Shown here: one piece after another, positions 1-10,190 of the stretch
Layout: each line of letters starts with the position of its first letter
How positions within the stretch are numbered: the first letter of the stretch is position 1
From: Phytopythium helicoides
Taxonomy: Eukaryota; Oomycota; Peronosporomycetes; Pythiales; Pythiaceae
Direction: 5' to 3'
DNA: 64,000 nucleotides
NCBI GenBank assembly: GCA_024867545.1
Contig: JANFNE010000043.1
Location: 186,001 to 250,000 of the forward strand
The notes under the pieces: model-generated
What the model was told of the DNA's origin: nothing
The model's input: the letters and a program-made list of their open reading frames with translations, nothing else
Database searches by the model: none
Made by a program: the position numbers and the translations under genes

Positions 1-528
1 CTCAACGACGACGTGGATCCGCGAAACCCTCGCGACATCTCCTATGTGAGTCGGAGTCATGCAGCGGGCTATGCACCGCTGTCAGTTCGCCTAGTGGAAA
101 GCGCAACAAAGCCGCGCGGGTGGGCTGCCATCCAAGAGGGTCTGCGGCAGTTGACTGGGCCTTCCGCAGAGGTTTCTCAGAAGTCATCGTCGACCAACCA
201 GTCGGATGATCCAGCCGCAGCGGCAAATGTAAAGGTCGACACTTTTGGCAGTGAGGAGCGCAAGGTGATGCTGGTGTACTACTTGGGCGGTGTGACCTAT
301 ATGGAGATCGCCGCACTTCGCCACGTTTCCCGGCAACCAGAATGTGAGTGTTGCTTATTGAGTTTTTTTTTTATTTTGCATGACGGGGGTGGAGTCTGAC
401 TACCGTGTGTGACTTCACCAACTTCAGGCCCGTATGATATCATCGTTGCGACGACCAAGATTCTGAACGGCGACACGCTAGTCAAATCGTGTTTCGACAA
501 GGACGTGCTGCGGTTCCTGAAGCTATGA
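1..528 (+). CDS. VPS33: VPS33-like Sec1/Munc18 protein, C-terminal part (join 1..343, 428..528)
   Basis: This is the 3' end of a Sec1/Munc18-family gene; the start lies left of the window. About 147 residues are visible, against roughly 600-650 for a whole VPS33. The reading frame begins at base 1 and is joined over an 84-base GT-AG intron (344-427). The diagnostic C-terminal block reads KVMLVYYLGGVTYMEIAALR, followed after the splice by YDIIVATTKILNGDTLV; this is the end strand-helix region of Sec1 proteins and fits VPS33 best. In the known family VPS33 is the SNARE-binding subunit of the HOPS and CORVET tethering complexes, acting in endosome-to-vacuole fusion. The assignment to VPS33 rather than another SM protein rests on this end only. 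It converges on the methyltransferase gene, with about 110 bases between stop codons. Confidence 0.8.
344..427 (+). other. GT-AG intron in the VPS33-like gene
   Basis: The donor GTGAGT at 344 and the acceptor TTCAG ending at 427 restore the conserved ...RQPE-C-PYDIIVATTK reading. The intron is phase 1. Its length (84 bases) is typical of the short introns seen in the neighbouring genes. Confidence 0.8.
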
Positions 529-637
529 GCGACGAAGACGGCAGGAAAGGGTGAGGGTCGGGGCGGTTCGGATTGAGTTGCGTTGTGATGTATTTGGAGG
601 TGAATCAACCGCAGTTCCTCTCGATCTTGAAGCTTGT

Positions 638-1665
638 TCACTCCGAATTGTTACTTGCCTCACGGCTGCGAGGTGGCACCATGCTAATATCCTTCCGCTC
701 AAGCTTGCAAATGTAAATGTCGCCTCCAAAGAGCTCAGCATGCCGATCCGTGCCGCCAGGTGAGTAGACGCTGATGTCGAAATACTCGGTCGCATTTTCG
801 AAGAAGGCGAGCTCGTTTCTGTTTCGCATTGAGGCTTAGTACCGGTCAAATCTGGTTAGTAGTGAATAATTTCTCTCACGCACGCTGGGATACGCTGTTT
901 GTAGGAAATGAGTACGATTGGACTCTGCGCTTTGCCTCCTTCGCGCTCGTAGTGAGCAGTGAGTTCCATCAAGGTCTGCTGCAATGCGGAGTAGTTGGTG
1001 GCGTCATACAAACAGTCGGAGCACAACACAATCGACCGATCTCCCAGCAAGGGATCGGATTCATCGATGCACTCGCCCCTGTCGTTGCACACATTTTGCA
1101 TTCGTCACATACGATCATTTCGAGCCCGCGACGTGTTGCATAGCCTCCGCTTACCAGCATAGAGATCTCGTTTGTATCATGTCGTTGGCGATCATACGCT
1201 GGACTACCTCGCTCTGCTTGCTGGCATATTCAACGTTCTCCCGAGTGAGTGGGAGCACGTCGGCAAGATCCGTCAGCATGAGAGCCTCAACACATCCTGA
1301 AGCCGCCAGTGCCAATCCGACCGCTCCAGTACCAGCTCCGAGCTCTAGTACTCGTCCAGTTCCAAGTACACTCGGATGATCACCCAAAAATGCCACGACA
1401 GCTCGTGCCTGGACATATCGGGAGCTCGATCATATCGTAAGGCGTCACATGCGAAGGAAAACGAAGCAAGCTACCGTACGCAGTTCCACACGACGCCCGC
1501 GATACCGTAGGCCGCCAGGTTCTGACGCAGCCGCAGCTCACCGTCAAGCAGCGACATGGTCGTCTCTGGCGCGCTGGCCGTTACGAAGTCGATGCCGAGA
1601 CGCGGAGGGTCCTTGGAGAGCATCTCGGGCCGGAACATGTCGCTCCAGTCGTGGTGCCAGCTCAT
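638..1665 (-). CDS. METTL21-like protein lysine methyltransferase (join 1665..1480, 1408..1155, 1078..884, 818..638)
   Basis: This is a class I S-adenosylmethionine methyltransferase of the METTL21/Methyltransferase_16 group, about 271 residues in four exons. The start codon at 1665 gives MSWHHDWSDMF and keeps all exons in frame. Exon 1 ends GVVWNC and splices to ARAVVAFLG, the usual W-containing helix before motif I. Motif I is VLELGAGTGAVGLALAASG in exon 2. The following exons give LCWGE, then VLCSDCLYD (the S/D-D-x-x-Y type acidic motif) and SYKQRIPANELAFFE, all in the expected order. Family members methylate lysines on chaperones, elongation factors or p97/VCP; which substrate applies here cannot be read from sequence. 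The p97-adaptor gene at 6.2-8.3 kb makes p97 worth testing, but that is only an inference. The gene converges on VPS33 and lies downstream of the fructokinase on the same strand. Confidence 0.8.
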
Positions 1666-1720
1666 GGCAATCCAAGCAAAGCTGCAGGGCCGCGGCAACT
1701 CGTCACTAGTCACTAACTGC

Positions 1721-1726
1721 TTTATT
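1721..1726 (-). promoter_or_regulatory. Possible poly(A) signal of the ROK kinase gene
   Basis: AATAAA reads on the minus strand about 165 bases past the kinase stop codon and just before the methyltransferase start. It sits in an A-rich tract on that strand. A short motif of this kind is weak evidence alone. Confidence 0.3.
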
Positions 1727-1891
1727 TGTTTGTTTGTTTTTTTTCTACCAAGGGGACATGCACGGCGTGCACCATGTGCGAGCGGGTGTGTGCTCAAGGC
1801 ACGCCTACTCACTCGCGGTGTCTGCCTCAACGCACTCGCTTCCACTACATCAGGCTCCCGACCAGAGAGCCTTGGGTGCTGTCTCGGGCAC

Positions 1892-3017
1892 TTAAGCGCT
1901 CGAGTCCTTCTCGAGCAGCTCGATGCGGGCGAGCTCAAGCGAGCTGACAAGGCCGATCTCCGGGTGGAAGGACGGCTTGATGTAGTTCTCGACGGGCGGC
2001 TGCTGGCCGTACTTGTTGACGGCGGCAGTGAACTGCAAGTAGTCGAGGGCACACGAGTGTTAGCACACAGCAGGATTAACTCCATCAAGAAGCAATTGCA
2101 AACGCACCTTCTCGCGGATCAGGTCGAAGAGCTTGGCGCGGCGCGAGATGCCGCCGCCGATGACGATAACGTCCGGCGAGGCGAGGAAGGTGATGCTGAC
2201 GCAGAGGTAGGCCATGTAGTGCGCGATGGTGTCCCAGACAGGGTTCTCGTCGGTGATGGTCTCGAGCTCGCGGCGGTCGAGGCCCGTGCGCGCGGCGATG
2301 GAGTTGGAGGCGACCATGCCCTCAACGCACGTGCCGTGGAACGGGCAGGTGCCGTGGAAGTCGTTGTCGATGTCCCACTGCGCGCGCGGCACGAAGCAGT
2401 GGCCGCCCTCGGGGTGCATGTAGCCGTGCACGGGCTTGCCGTCAACGCAGATGCCGACGCCGACGCCGGTGCCGACCGTGATGTAGACGGCGCTCGAGAT
2501 CTTTCCGTGGCCGCCATGGGTGACCTCGTAGACGGCGGGGGCGTTCACGTCCGTGTCCCATCCGACGGGGACGCCCGGGAAGGCGCGTTGGATGACGCCC
2601 ACGATCTCGGTGTTGCCCCAGTGGGGCTTGGGCGTGCTCGTGATGTATCCGTACGTGGGGCTGTCCTTGTTGAGGTCGATGGGGCCGAAGGACGCGATGC
2701 CTGGGTCAGCAGCGCGCACCGGTCAGCGTGAGCGTACGAGGGTTGGGATCCAGCCACCGCCGTCTGCTTACCGATCGAGTCGAAGGTCTGCGTCTTGAGC
2801 CATGCGATGGCGGCCGCGAGCGTCTCGGCTGGCGTGGTGGTGTCGATCTTTGTCTTCTCGACGATGTTCTGCGGGTCGTCGACGGCGATGGCGAGCAGCC
2901 ACGTGGTGCCGCCGAGCTCGAGCTGCGGGAGGCACGCGGGCGTCAGTCAGCGCGTCGTTCCGTCTGGCGCGTCCACCTCTGCACGCTGCGCCAACGCACT
3001 CCAGCGAAGCGGGGCAT
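1892..3017 (-). CDS. ROK-family fructokinase-like sugar kinase (join 3017..3000, 2922..2772, 2700..2108, 2032..1892)
   Basis: This is a sugar kinase of the ROK family, 300 residues in four exons, the usual size for the bacterial fructokinase branch. An 18-base first exon (MPRFAG) splices to LELGGTTWLLAIAVDD, the phosphate-binding loop. GIASFGPID spans the next splice. DTDVNAPAVYE carries the putative catalytic Asp. The ROK signature is VGTGVGVGICVDGKPVHG followed by PEGGH. The Cys/His cluster GTCPFHGTCVEG matches the zinc site of YdhR/GmuE-type fructokinases. The last exon, FTAAVNKYGQQPP to LLEKDSSA, completes the C-terminus. The expected reaction is ATP-dependent phosphorylation of fructose in the cytosol, known for the family and inferred here. 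The domain is common in bacteria, so ancient transfer is possible, but the introns and base use match the neighbours. Confidence 0.85.
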
Positions 3018-3230
3018 CTTGAGGGGCGAGGGGGGACGAAGAGAGAGGAAGAGGGAGGAGGAGGAGGAGGCTGGGACCTGCGCTGCTTGGGGCGAAAGGA
3101 GAAGTGAGCGACGCGGAGCAACAGGCAGCGGCGGCGCTCCCCCACGCGCGGCTCTGCGGCCCCCACAGGCGGCGTCGGCAGTGGCACGCCCGCGTTGATT
3201 TGCTTCAGACTTGCAGGCGCCAGAGACGGA

Positions 3231-3269
3231 TAAAACCTCGGCGCAGATTCAAGTTGGCGCGAGGTTTTA
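3231..3269. repeat. Perfect 10-base inverted repeat
   Basis: TAAAACCTCG at 3231-3240 is answered by CGAGGTTTTA at 3260-3269, with 19 bases between and three further pairs possible after a bulged G. It lies about 215 bases upstream of the fructokinase start. It could be a palindromic regulatory site or a chance hairpin. Confidence 0.5.
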
Positions 3270-4195
3270 ACCCCCGCCCAGCTGACGGAGCCGCGCGCGG
3301 GACCCGTGAGGAATCAAGTGGCCACAAAGGACCAACGTTCCCCATGCGTGGACGGGCCGCCTCTGCGTCAGCAATTGCTTGACCAAGCACCATTGTGTAT
3401 CACTGCAGCAAGCGACGGCGATGCTGGGTTGAGTTTGCTCGCGGTAGGAGCAGACCCAAAAACAGGTCTTACCGCCGGCCCCAGCCTATTTACTCCCTAT
3501 ACCTTTGTTCTCTGTCCCCTGACCTCGCTGAGCTTTGCGGCCACCGCGAATACTACATGGCACTACTCCCTCGGCCAGGCATGCACTGAGCGACCTCACG
3601 CTCGCGGCGCGTAGCCAATCCTCCCCTCGTGGACGTCGCACGGCAAGATCTCGACGGACAGTATCGATCTCGCTGACATTATCGCTCCCGCACGTCTTCC
3701 ACTACCTTCTACCCTCCTGAATCTTGTAGCTCAGCTGTATGTCTTCCACCTCCTGTAGACACTCGAAGGCGGCGCGGGTGCCGTCATCATAGTAAATGCC
3801 GGGTCTTGCTGCTAGAAATCCAGTAGAAACCATTGTTTGTTTCGCAGTGACCAGCGTAGGTTCTGAGTGAGCTGTATGTCCCCCTTCTAGTGCATATGTG
3901 TAGGTTGCAATGTGATCATCACATTCCAGAATGAGCTCGTTGCTGTCGCTGTCGGTCCGCGCTCTCCTTCGGACCGAGGCGCAGAGTATTGTTGCTGGTT
4001 TGACCTGATAAAATAGTCTGAACGAAATCTAGATCGATCCACCAGATCAGACCAGGATCTTGTTGATGTTTGCCAACGACGAGATACGCGTTCACCGTCA
4101 TAGCACTACACGAGAGGCAACACGCTGTGCCGCTGCGCTTTCGATCTACCGTACAGTTTGCTGCACTTTCTTGCATACAGCATGGAGTCATGTCA

Positions 4196-4257
4196 TGGCG
4201 TCGGTATACACTTGACTAAGTTATGCCAGCGTCGTGGGTTCGAGCCCTACCTTGGCT
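4196..4257 (+). other. tRNA-like fragment with a perfect B box
   Basis: GGTTCGAGCCC at 4237-4247 fits the RNA polymerase III B-box consensus exactly. It is flanked by a T-stem-like pairing (GTGGG with CCTAC). A weak A-box-like TGGCGTCGGTA starts about 41 bases upstream. I cannot form a matching acceptor stem, so a functional tRNA is unlikely. A decayed tRNA or the head of a tRNA-derived SINE is possible. Confidence 0.25.
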
Positions 4258-5529
4258 ACGAAGCCGAGCTACCTCATCCGAAGGGCGGGGTCCGTTTTCG
4301 CCCTCTAGAAGACAGCAACGGCAGATCGGGGTGACATTGGTGGATGTCACGTTATGCTCCAGTTTAATTACTACCCCGGAAGATCGCTACCACACGCAGA
4401 GCTTATGCAGTAGTAGAAAGCCCAAGCGCAAGCAGCATCCAATCCCACAGACAACAGTTGACTGGAACAAGTAAACTCTAAAAGCGAGCGAGACAGCATC
4501 ACCTCGTTTTTGGATGCAGATGAAGTGTAAGTCTGGCATTAATGAAGATCAATAGGCAAGCAATCAGGAAGACATACGAATGGCGGCAAAAGGACGAGTA
4601 TCTTGCTCGAATTCAAATTTCGGTATGCGTGGATGGGTCCAAGTACACACGCTACCACGTGTTGTCGCGGCGTACAAGTTTCCTCTGTAGTTTTTACCGT
4701 CATGAGTGCGCGGAAAAGCTCTATTTTATTGTTGCGAGCAATGAAAACGAGCAATGCAGACGTACACATTCAGATGTGCCGTTCTAGTTGCATGCACAAC
4801 TACGTCAAAACATTACTCGTCAGATATGTGGCGAGGTTGATCTCATGACTTTCGCGGCATGGGTATTACAGCAATGACAATTTCGAACGCTATGAGCTCA
4901 CTCACTAATAGCCCAAATACGGGTATCGTTCAGACAGGACTGAGCCAAGATCAAGTCTTCAATTGCATCTATCGAGCACGGATGGTTCACTTTGGGAGCA
5001 TCGTCCTTGGTGTAGCAGTGATCCCGCCACTGTTGCTCGTCCACGACACCTCAACGTGTGTGTGTTTTCGTTTTTGTTTTGTTTTGTTTTACCAGCCCAT
5101 GAGTATAAACGAGAGTCTCAAGAGGATCCTGGGCTTGACTTACTCGGATCTGATCCATCGGTGCAAGTACATGAACACCCGCACTCTTTGTGGCTGTGAT
5201 CTTTCACTGTTCCCGTAGACTTTTATCAGTGCGTTATTTTAACCCCTCTACAGCCTGTGAGGCTTGAAAGACACCGCGTAGGCCGCCTAATGCCGTCGCC
5301 ATCAACTGCTGCTCTTTAGTCTCGGCGCCTACCTCTAGTGCCAACCCCACTAGGCGTTAGAGATGTTAGAGGATTTAGACTCGACTTGTGCGCGCGATCA
5401 GGCTTGTCGATGTGCTCCGAAGCTAGCTAACCGTTAATTCCCTATGCGGTGCTCATACTAGCCCGCTAGGAATTTGGCTATGTTTGCGTGTGAAGGCTAC
5501 TCGTTTGTTTCCTTCCACGACTTGCTCGG

Positions 5530-5733
5530 TTAAGACTTCAGCGGCTCCGTCATCTCCCTCATCGTCTTTATCTCCGTCATCTCCGTCGTCTCCATCATCT
5601 CCGTCGTCTCCATCATCTCCGTCATGTCCTTCGTCATCGTCGTCTCTATTGGCTTCGTCGTCTCTGTCGTCTCAGCCGCTTTCTTCTTGCTAGTACCGTG
5701 GCTAAACGCCCGTTGCTTGTTAGCTTTCGCCAT
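5530..5733 (-). CDS. Possible small Thr/Glu/Met-repeat protein
   Basis: A 67-codon frame starts at an ATG with a good context (A at -3, G at +4). It encodes a basic start, MAKANKQRAFSHGTSKKK, followed by a repeat of the METTE/MMETTEM type to the end. I do not recognise it. The repeat comes from a TCC/GTC-type minisatellite, and the same kind of codons build the Thr/Glu linkers of the giant genes, so it may be a stray copy of that repeat rather than a gene. The opposite strand is also open, as such repeats usually allow. Confidence 0.25.
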   Translation of the reverse strand: MAKANKQRAFSHGTSKKKAAETTETTKPIETTMTKDMTEMMETTEMMETTEMTEIKTMREMTEPLKS

Positions 5734-6242
5734 CCTCCGTGAGTCTGCTCTCTGGTGGGCGACTCCAACTGAATCAACACAGCGCTGTCGAAGACTCTGC
5801 CTTGCTCCAACTGGTGAAACAGCGCAAGGAATGTCGAGTCGTCTGGCCGCGAAAAAGAGGATTAGCGAACTTCCCAGGTCGGTCGCCGCCGCAGGAAGGT
5901 CGAGGCATGAGACTACATGGTAGCGCGGCGCTGCGGGGAGAATTCTGGGCCGCACGACGCAACGAATGAGCTCTCGGCAAACCTTGTTCGCGATCGAGGG
6001 CTCCAGCAGAGTCTTGGAGGCGGCATGACAATCTCGATGCACTCGGCTCCTAGCGCTCCATGCTAACGAGAAGCCAGCGAGTCATGCAGATACCTACTAA
6101 GGCTTCTAGCTCGCAGGTCCTGCGCTCGTGTCGAAAGATACGACGTCGTGTCGGCAACAATAATTACAAAACCCCCCGTGCCTGGCTCCGTCAGGCTCGG
6201 GAGAAAACCTTCGGAAGCCGCGGGGAGAAGAAGCTCGCGGCC
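5734..6242. other. Gap upstream of the UBX gene
   Basis: I see no supported gene here. It should contain the promoter of the UBX gene that starts at 6243, but I see no clear TATA or initiator element. Confidence 0.4.
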
Positions 6243-8294
6243 ATGGCGGACGCCTCGCAGGACTCGCTGGCCGCGTACGTGGCGCGCCGCCGCGCTCTCC
6301 GTCGCCTCTGCCGTCGCGTCTGACGGCCGCTGGTGCTGCGGCAGGTTCATGAGCATCACGGGCGCCGACTCGGCCGTCGCCACGCAGTTCCTGGAGGTGC
6401 GGCGCTTCCGCAGCCGCCGCTGAGGCGAAGAGCGACTCTGACGCCGTGTGCACGCGCAGCTGACCAACTGGGCGCTGGACGAGGCGGTGCGCGCAGCTGG
6501 GGACGGACTCGCGCTGCGGCTGGGGCTGACGACGCTGAGCAGGTGAACCTCTTCATGGAGAGCGGCGGGGGCGGCGCGGGGGCGGCCGACGCGGCCATGG
6601 CCCCCGCGGCAGCGGCGGCGGCGGCGGCGTTCGGCGACGAGTGAGTGTGGCGAGAGCGATTGGCGGCTTGGGTTGACACAGGTGCTGACGCGGTGAGTGG
6701 GGCTTGTGTCGGCAGCGATATCCGCGCGCCGGACGCGGCCAAGCGACAACGACTGGTGGACTACGACGTGGACCCGAGTGCGCGCTGCTACCGAACCACA
6801 GTGACCGAGACCCAGCGAGCTGACTGTGCTGTGGATTTGGTGACCAGTGGCGATACGCCGCCTACGAGACCAGTACCGGGATTTCGCGGCCGAGAGCATC
6901 GCTGCCATGAATGCCGAGCAGAACCAGATCTCAACTGCGTTTGGCGCGGTGGTGGCAGGGGGAGCCGATGACTCGTCGTCTGGCAGCTTCCAGCCGCGCG
7001 ACTTGAGCTCGCTTTTCCAGCCGCCGGTCGGACTAATGTTTCCGGGAACGTACGCGGATGTGAGTATCGCTGCAATCTGTGATCCGAAGGGTCCGATCGA
7101 TCAGCCTGACGTCATTTGTCTCCTTTGTCAATCCACATCAGGCTCGCATGCACGCCAAGAGTGAGACCAAGTGGCTCCTCGTGAACATCCAGGACGAGAT
7201 GATGTTCAGTAGCCACATGCTCAACCGTGATACGTGGTCGGACGATGTCGTCCAGAATCTCGTGGCGAGTGGATTTGTGTTTTGGCAGGTAAGGAATCTT
7301 GGACGACCAGCATGTGCCAATCATACATAACGAGCGCGTCCTGATAATCTACGACAGCAATATTGGGCTTCTGAGCACGGCAAGAAATTCTGCAGTCTGT
7401 ACCAGATTGATCGCGAAACCTTGCCGATAGTGGCAATCATCGATCCTCGCACAGGCGAAATCTTGCAGTGCTGGACAGGGTTCCTTGAGCCTCAAGACAT
7501 GACAGAAAAGCGTACGCGCTCGCAAGTCCTGACTATTGGGCGTGCTGAGATGATCTCACAAATCGGTTTATCTTGCACGCAGTATCGACTTCTTTTGCAT
7601 GAACACGTTTGAGACATCAGCTCCTCCGCCTGCTCCTACTTCTTCGTCTACCTCAGGTGAGTCGCCTGCTACCGATTATAAACAATCTTCACTAGATGAG
7701 ATCGTACCAACATTTGCGGCACAGGTTGATCAGGATCTTGTGGATGCTTCCGAGGAGGATCAACTTGCAGCCGCGATTGCTGCCTCTCTGCAAGACGACA
7801 ACGAGGACGATTCGCACCAGCAAGGAAATGCAACCGACCATAACGATGTGGAAGAAAAGGAGGAAGAAAAACAGGAGGAGGATGTGGTTCCTCTGGGACC
7901 GGAACCTGCCGGTTGGTTGTTGTATCGATGCACTCACGCACTTTGGTCACACTAACAAGGTGTGTAACCATACTCAGACGGTGCAAATGTGACGCGAGTG
8001 AGAATTCGAATGCCGGATGGATCCACTTTGACCCGTCGTTTCCTGAAATCGGACCCGATTTCACATCTGTGGGCCTACGTCAAGGAGCAGGTATGTGCTA
8101 GATTGCATGTTATTTTCAGTCGATTCGCCGTCCGTTCATCACGCATATTGATTTGCTTGCAGAGCTCGGAATCGCGGTCTCGTGCGTTCGAGCTTCGAAC
8201 AGCGTTCCCACCGACTGCAGTTGCGTACAATGAGGCGCTCACCATTGCGGACAGCAAACTAGAAAATGCGTCGCTTCGGGTGAACTGGCTGTAA
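6243..8294 (+). CDS. UBXN7: UBXN7/Ubx5-type p97 adaptor: UBA, UAS, UIM and UBX domains (11 exons)
   Basis: Exons: 6243..6274, 6345..6396, 6460..6486, 6543..6640, 6716..6777, 6848..7059, 7142..7288, 7358..7521, 7583..7911, 7978..8090, 8163..8294; about 455 residues. The order of domains is that of UBXN7. A UBA-like start (FMSITGADSAVATQFLEL, NLFMESGGG) covers residues 1-45. A UAS thioredoxin-like domain (about 125-285) carries KWLLVNIQ, LNRDTWSDDVV and IIDPRTGEILQCWTGF. A UIM (EEDQLAAAIAASLQDD, about 318-335) precedes an acidic linker, and a UBX domain (TRVRIRMPDGSTLTRRF to ASLRVNWL) ends the protein. In the known family this adaptor joins ubiquitinated substrates and cullin ligases to p97/CDC48 for degradation. 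All splice phases fit. The intron after exon 8 uses a GCAAGT donor; the others are GT-AG. The alanine run after the UBA-like domain is low complexity. Confidence 0.9.
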
Positions 8295-8942
8295 TTGCCG
8301 GAATTGGAGCACCGCGAGCGTATGTGCGTTGACGGGAGCGCCTAGAAGGTGTCTTTCCAATCGAACTAGCGATTGGGGGCATATAATGCATGCAGACACA
8401 AGGGTCTAATCGATAACGATGAAACACTCAACGAGGTCTTGCCAGAGGGTTCTTCCGTATCAACAAATTGTGACATGATGGCCGCGCTTCGGTGTCATCT
8501 CTGTCCGATATGCATCTGGCAAGCCGGTGCATGGTACTGACTCGGCATGTTGTGAGCCACCACTCGGTGGACTACGACCGACTCGCCGAAGCGTTAGCTG
8601 CTGAGAATCTCCCGATGCCGCTACCGCCGCCGCGTGTGTCTACGTCCGGCACTTCGGTGTCAACCACGACCCCTTCCCCAATGCACGATCGAATGTCGCG
8701 CCACAATATGGACACTTTGTGGTCGAAGATGAGGTGCCATTGATGGAAAGTGCCAGTCGACGCGGTGTTCGCCGCTAGCGGGCTCAGCAAGATCGCACCA
8801 ATTGGAGTTTGCAGTTTGTAAACAAGTAGTATGAAATTAATCCACAGCCAAGTTGATGCTCGATGTAAATGTAATGGAATGCATTTTGTGGATTGCAGCG
8901 AAATAAGAATTCATCGACGGCGCTACATTGACGCTTGCTGCA
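8295..8942. other. Gap between the UBX gene and the aaRS-like exon
   Basis: Short open frames occur on the plus strand, for example 8399-8536 (KGLIDNDETLNEVLPEG) and 8492-8743 (VDYDRLAEALAAENLPMPL), but none gives a protein I recognise. Their frames do not join by obvious splice sites. They may be remains of a gene cut by rearrangement next to the giant gene. Confidence 0.35.
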
Positions 8943-9068
8943 GACCCGAGCAAAAACAACAAGAGCAGCAAGAAGAAACCGAAGCTCAAGACTCTTGAGG
9001 TGCCCGCCTATGGCGTCGACGTGCTACGCTACTGGGCGTCCTGTCACGAGCAGAACTACTTCCTTTGA
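8943..9068 (+). pseudogene. Orphan exon resembling isoleucyl-tRNA synthetase
   Basis: After a splice-acceptor-like TTGCTGCAG, 42 codons read DPSKNNKSSKKKPKLKTLEV then PAYGVDVLRYWAS and stop in NYFL. The block P-x-Y-G-x-D-V-L-R-x-W-x-A-S is the stretch that follows the KMSKS loop in organellar/bacterial-type isoleucyl-tRNA synthetases. No KMSKS motif, catalytic core or anticodon domain is found on either side. Its stop codon (9066-9068) lies inside the last codons of GIANT-A on the other strand, a tail-to-tail overlap of about 13 bases. I infer a truncated relic. The match rests on a dozen residues, so chance is not excluded. Confidence 0.35.
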
Positions 9069-10190
9069 CGCTCAACAACAACATGACGGGTAGTCATCGC
9101 AGTAGCTCGACGATGCACAGCCGAGATCGCCAGGTACCGGAACACAACCACAAACGCGACCAGAACCCATGCGTTGAATGCCCAGTCTGCACGGTACCCG
9201 CCTAGTTCGACACCGACGTACGAGTGCACTGCGATATGCTTGCTGTTGAGTGCCACTACGACATCATCAGGGATATTACGCAGTGTTCGACACGGGACGG
9301 GAATATCACTCTCGAGGTCGTAGTGCTCGGGGCAGTCACCGAACGCAATTGCGAAGAGACCTCCAAGTGCGTAGCCCTGAGGAATGAGCGAGAGCAACCA
9401 CAGCAGCGACGGCACAAATCGCACGATGAACAACGACACGAAGTTCAATCCCACAACACCAGCAATCGCTAGGCGCAATTCGCGGCTCAAGTAGACAAGC
9501 CACTGCACAAGGTACTGCTGGGAGGCTGCAAACACCGAAAGCGTGAACCAAAACAGCCAGAAGCTGCCCTTGGTCGTAGTTGTCCAAAGACCAAACATCG
9601 TGTACATCACGAAGGTGAGCACCAACATCACGCCGGTAGTCATGGGAATGTCGCTTAACGAATCCGCAACATGGAACACCCATGCCGGATAAAAGATGTT
9701 TGCTGCACGCTCGCGACGGAAACTGCGAGAGGCATCAAGCGCGCGAAGAGCCACTCCAACGGCAGAGAAGGCACTTAGAATCAGCGTTGTCCAGGAAATC
9801 AGCGTTACGCCGTAATTCACACCAGTGTACGTGTCGTACTCGTCTTCACGTGACCACGCCAACACTATGAAGATCCCCAGGAATGCAACACCAACAGCCA
9901 ACACGGCCTGTCGCGGCAGGCGGCTCGAAGTGCTCATCCAGACACACAGGATCAGGCGCCAGTACGAGACGATGTATCGCCACATTACCCACTGCAGCTG
10001 CGTCGAAAGTCTTGCTGCATACCAGGATGCGGACGAAGTCGATACACGCCCAGATCCAAACGCCACGATTACCTCAGGGATAACCTTGGATGGACGTAGG
10101 ACACCAACGCGTTGGAGTTGCGTCGTCCATGAACGCTTGGCATCACTCTGGTTGAACAATTTTGCGAACTTACTCGGCTCCACCTTGGTA
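9056..10190 (-). other. GIANT-A: ABC2/ABCG-type membrane domain (six helices)
   Basis: The C-terminal ~375 residues carry hydrophobic segments including AVLAVGVAFLGIFIVLAW, TTGVMLVLTFVMYTMFGLW, FWLFWFTLSVFAASQQYLV and FNAWVLVAFVVVFRYLAI. The layout (two spans, loop, three spans, a long outer loop with cysteines in FGDCPEHYDLE...PVPC, last span) is that of the second membrane domain of PDR/ABCG transporters. The closing HSYVGVELGGYRADWAFNAW matches the family's characteristic outer-loop end before the last helix. It ends in a basic tail. Confidence 0.85.

Larger units (their letters stand above)
3018..5529. other. Long stretch without a supported gene
   Basis: No reading frame here gives a recognisable protein on either strand. 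It contains the 5' flank of the fructokinase gene, a perfect 10-base inverted repeat (3231-3269), a tRNA-promoter-like B box (4237-4247) and a T-rich tract near 5065-5096 that resembles a splice acceptor. A 119-codon frame at 4859-5218 (+) is open but matches nothing I know. From about 3.7 kb the sequence becomes AT-richer than the coding parts, which fits intergenic DNA or old decayed sequence. Confidence 0.5.

Noticed and set aside
4859..5218. 119-codon open frame (+) with a T-rich splice-acceptor-like tract inside
   Set aside because: No recognisable protein. The putative intron would be only about 40 bases, and the flanks show no coding bias.
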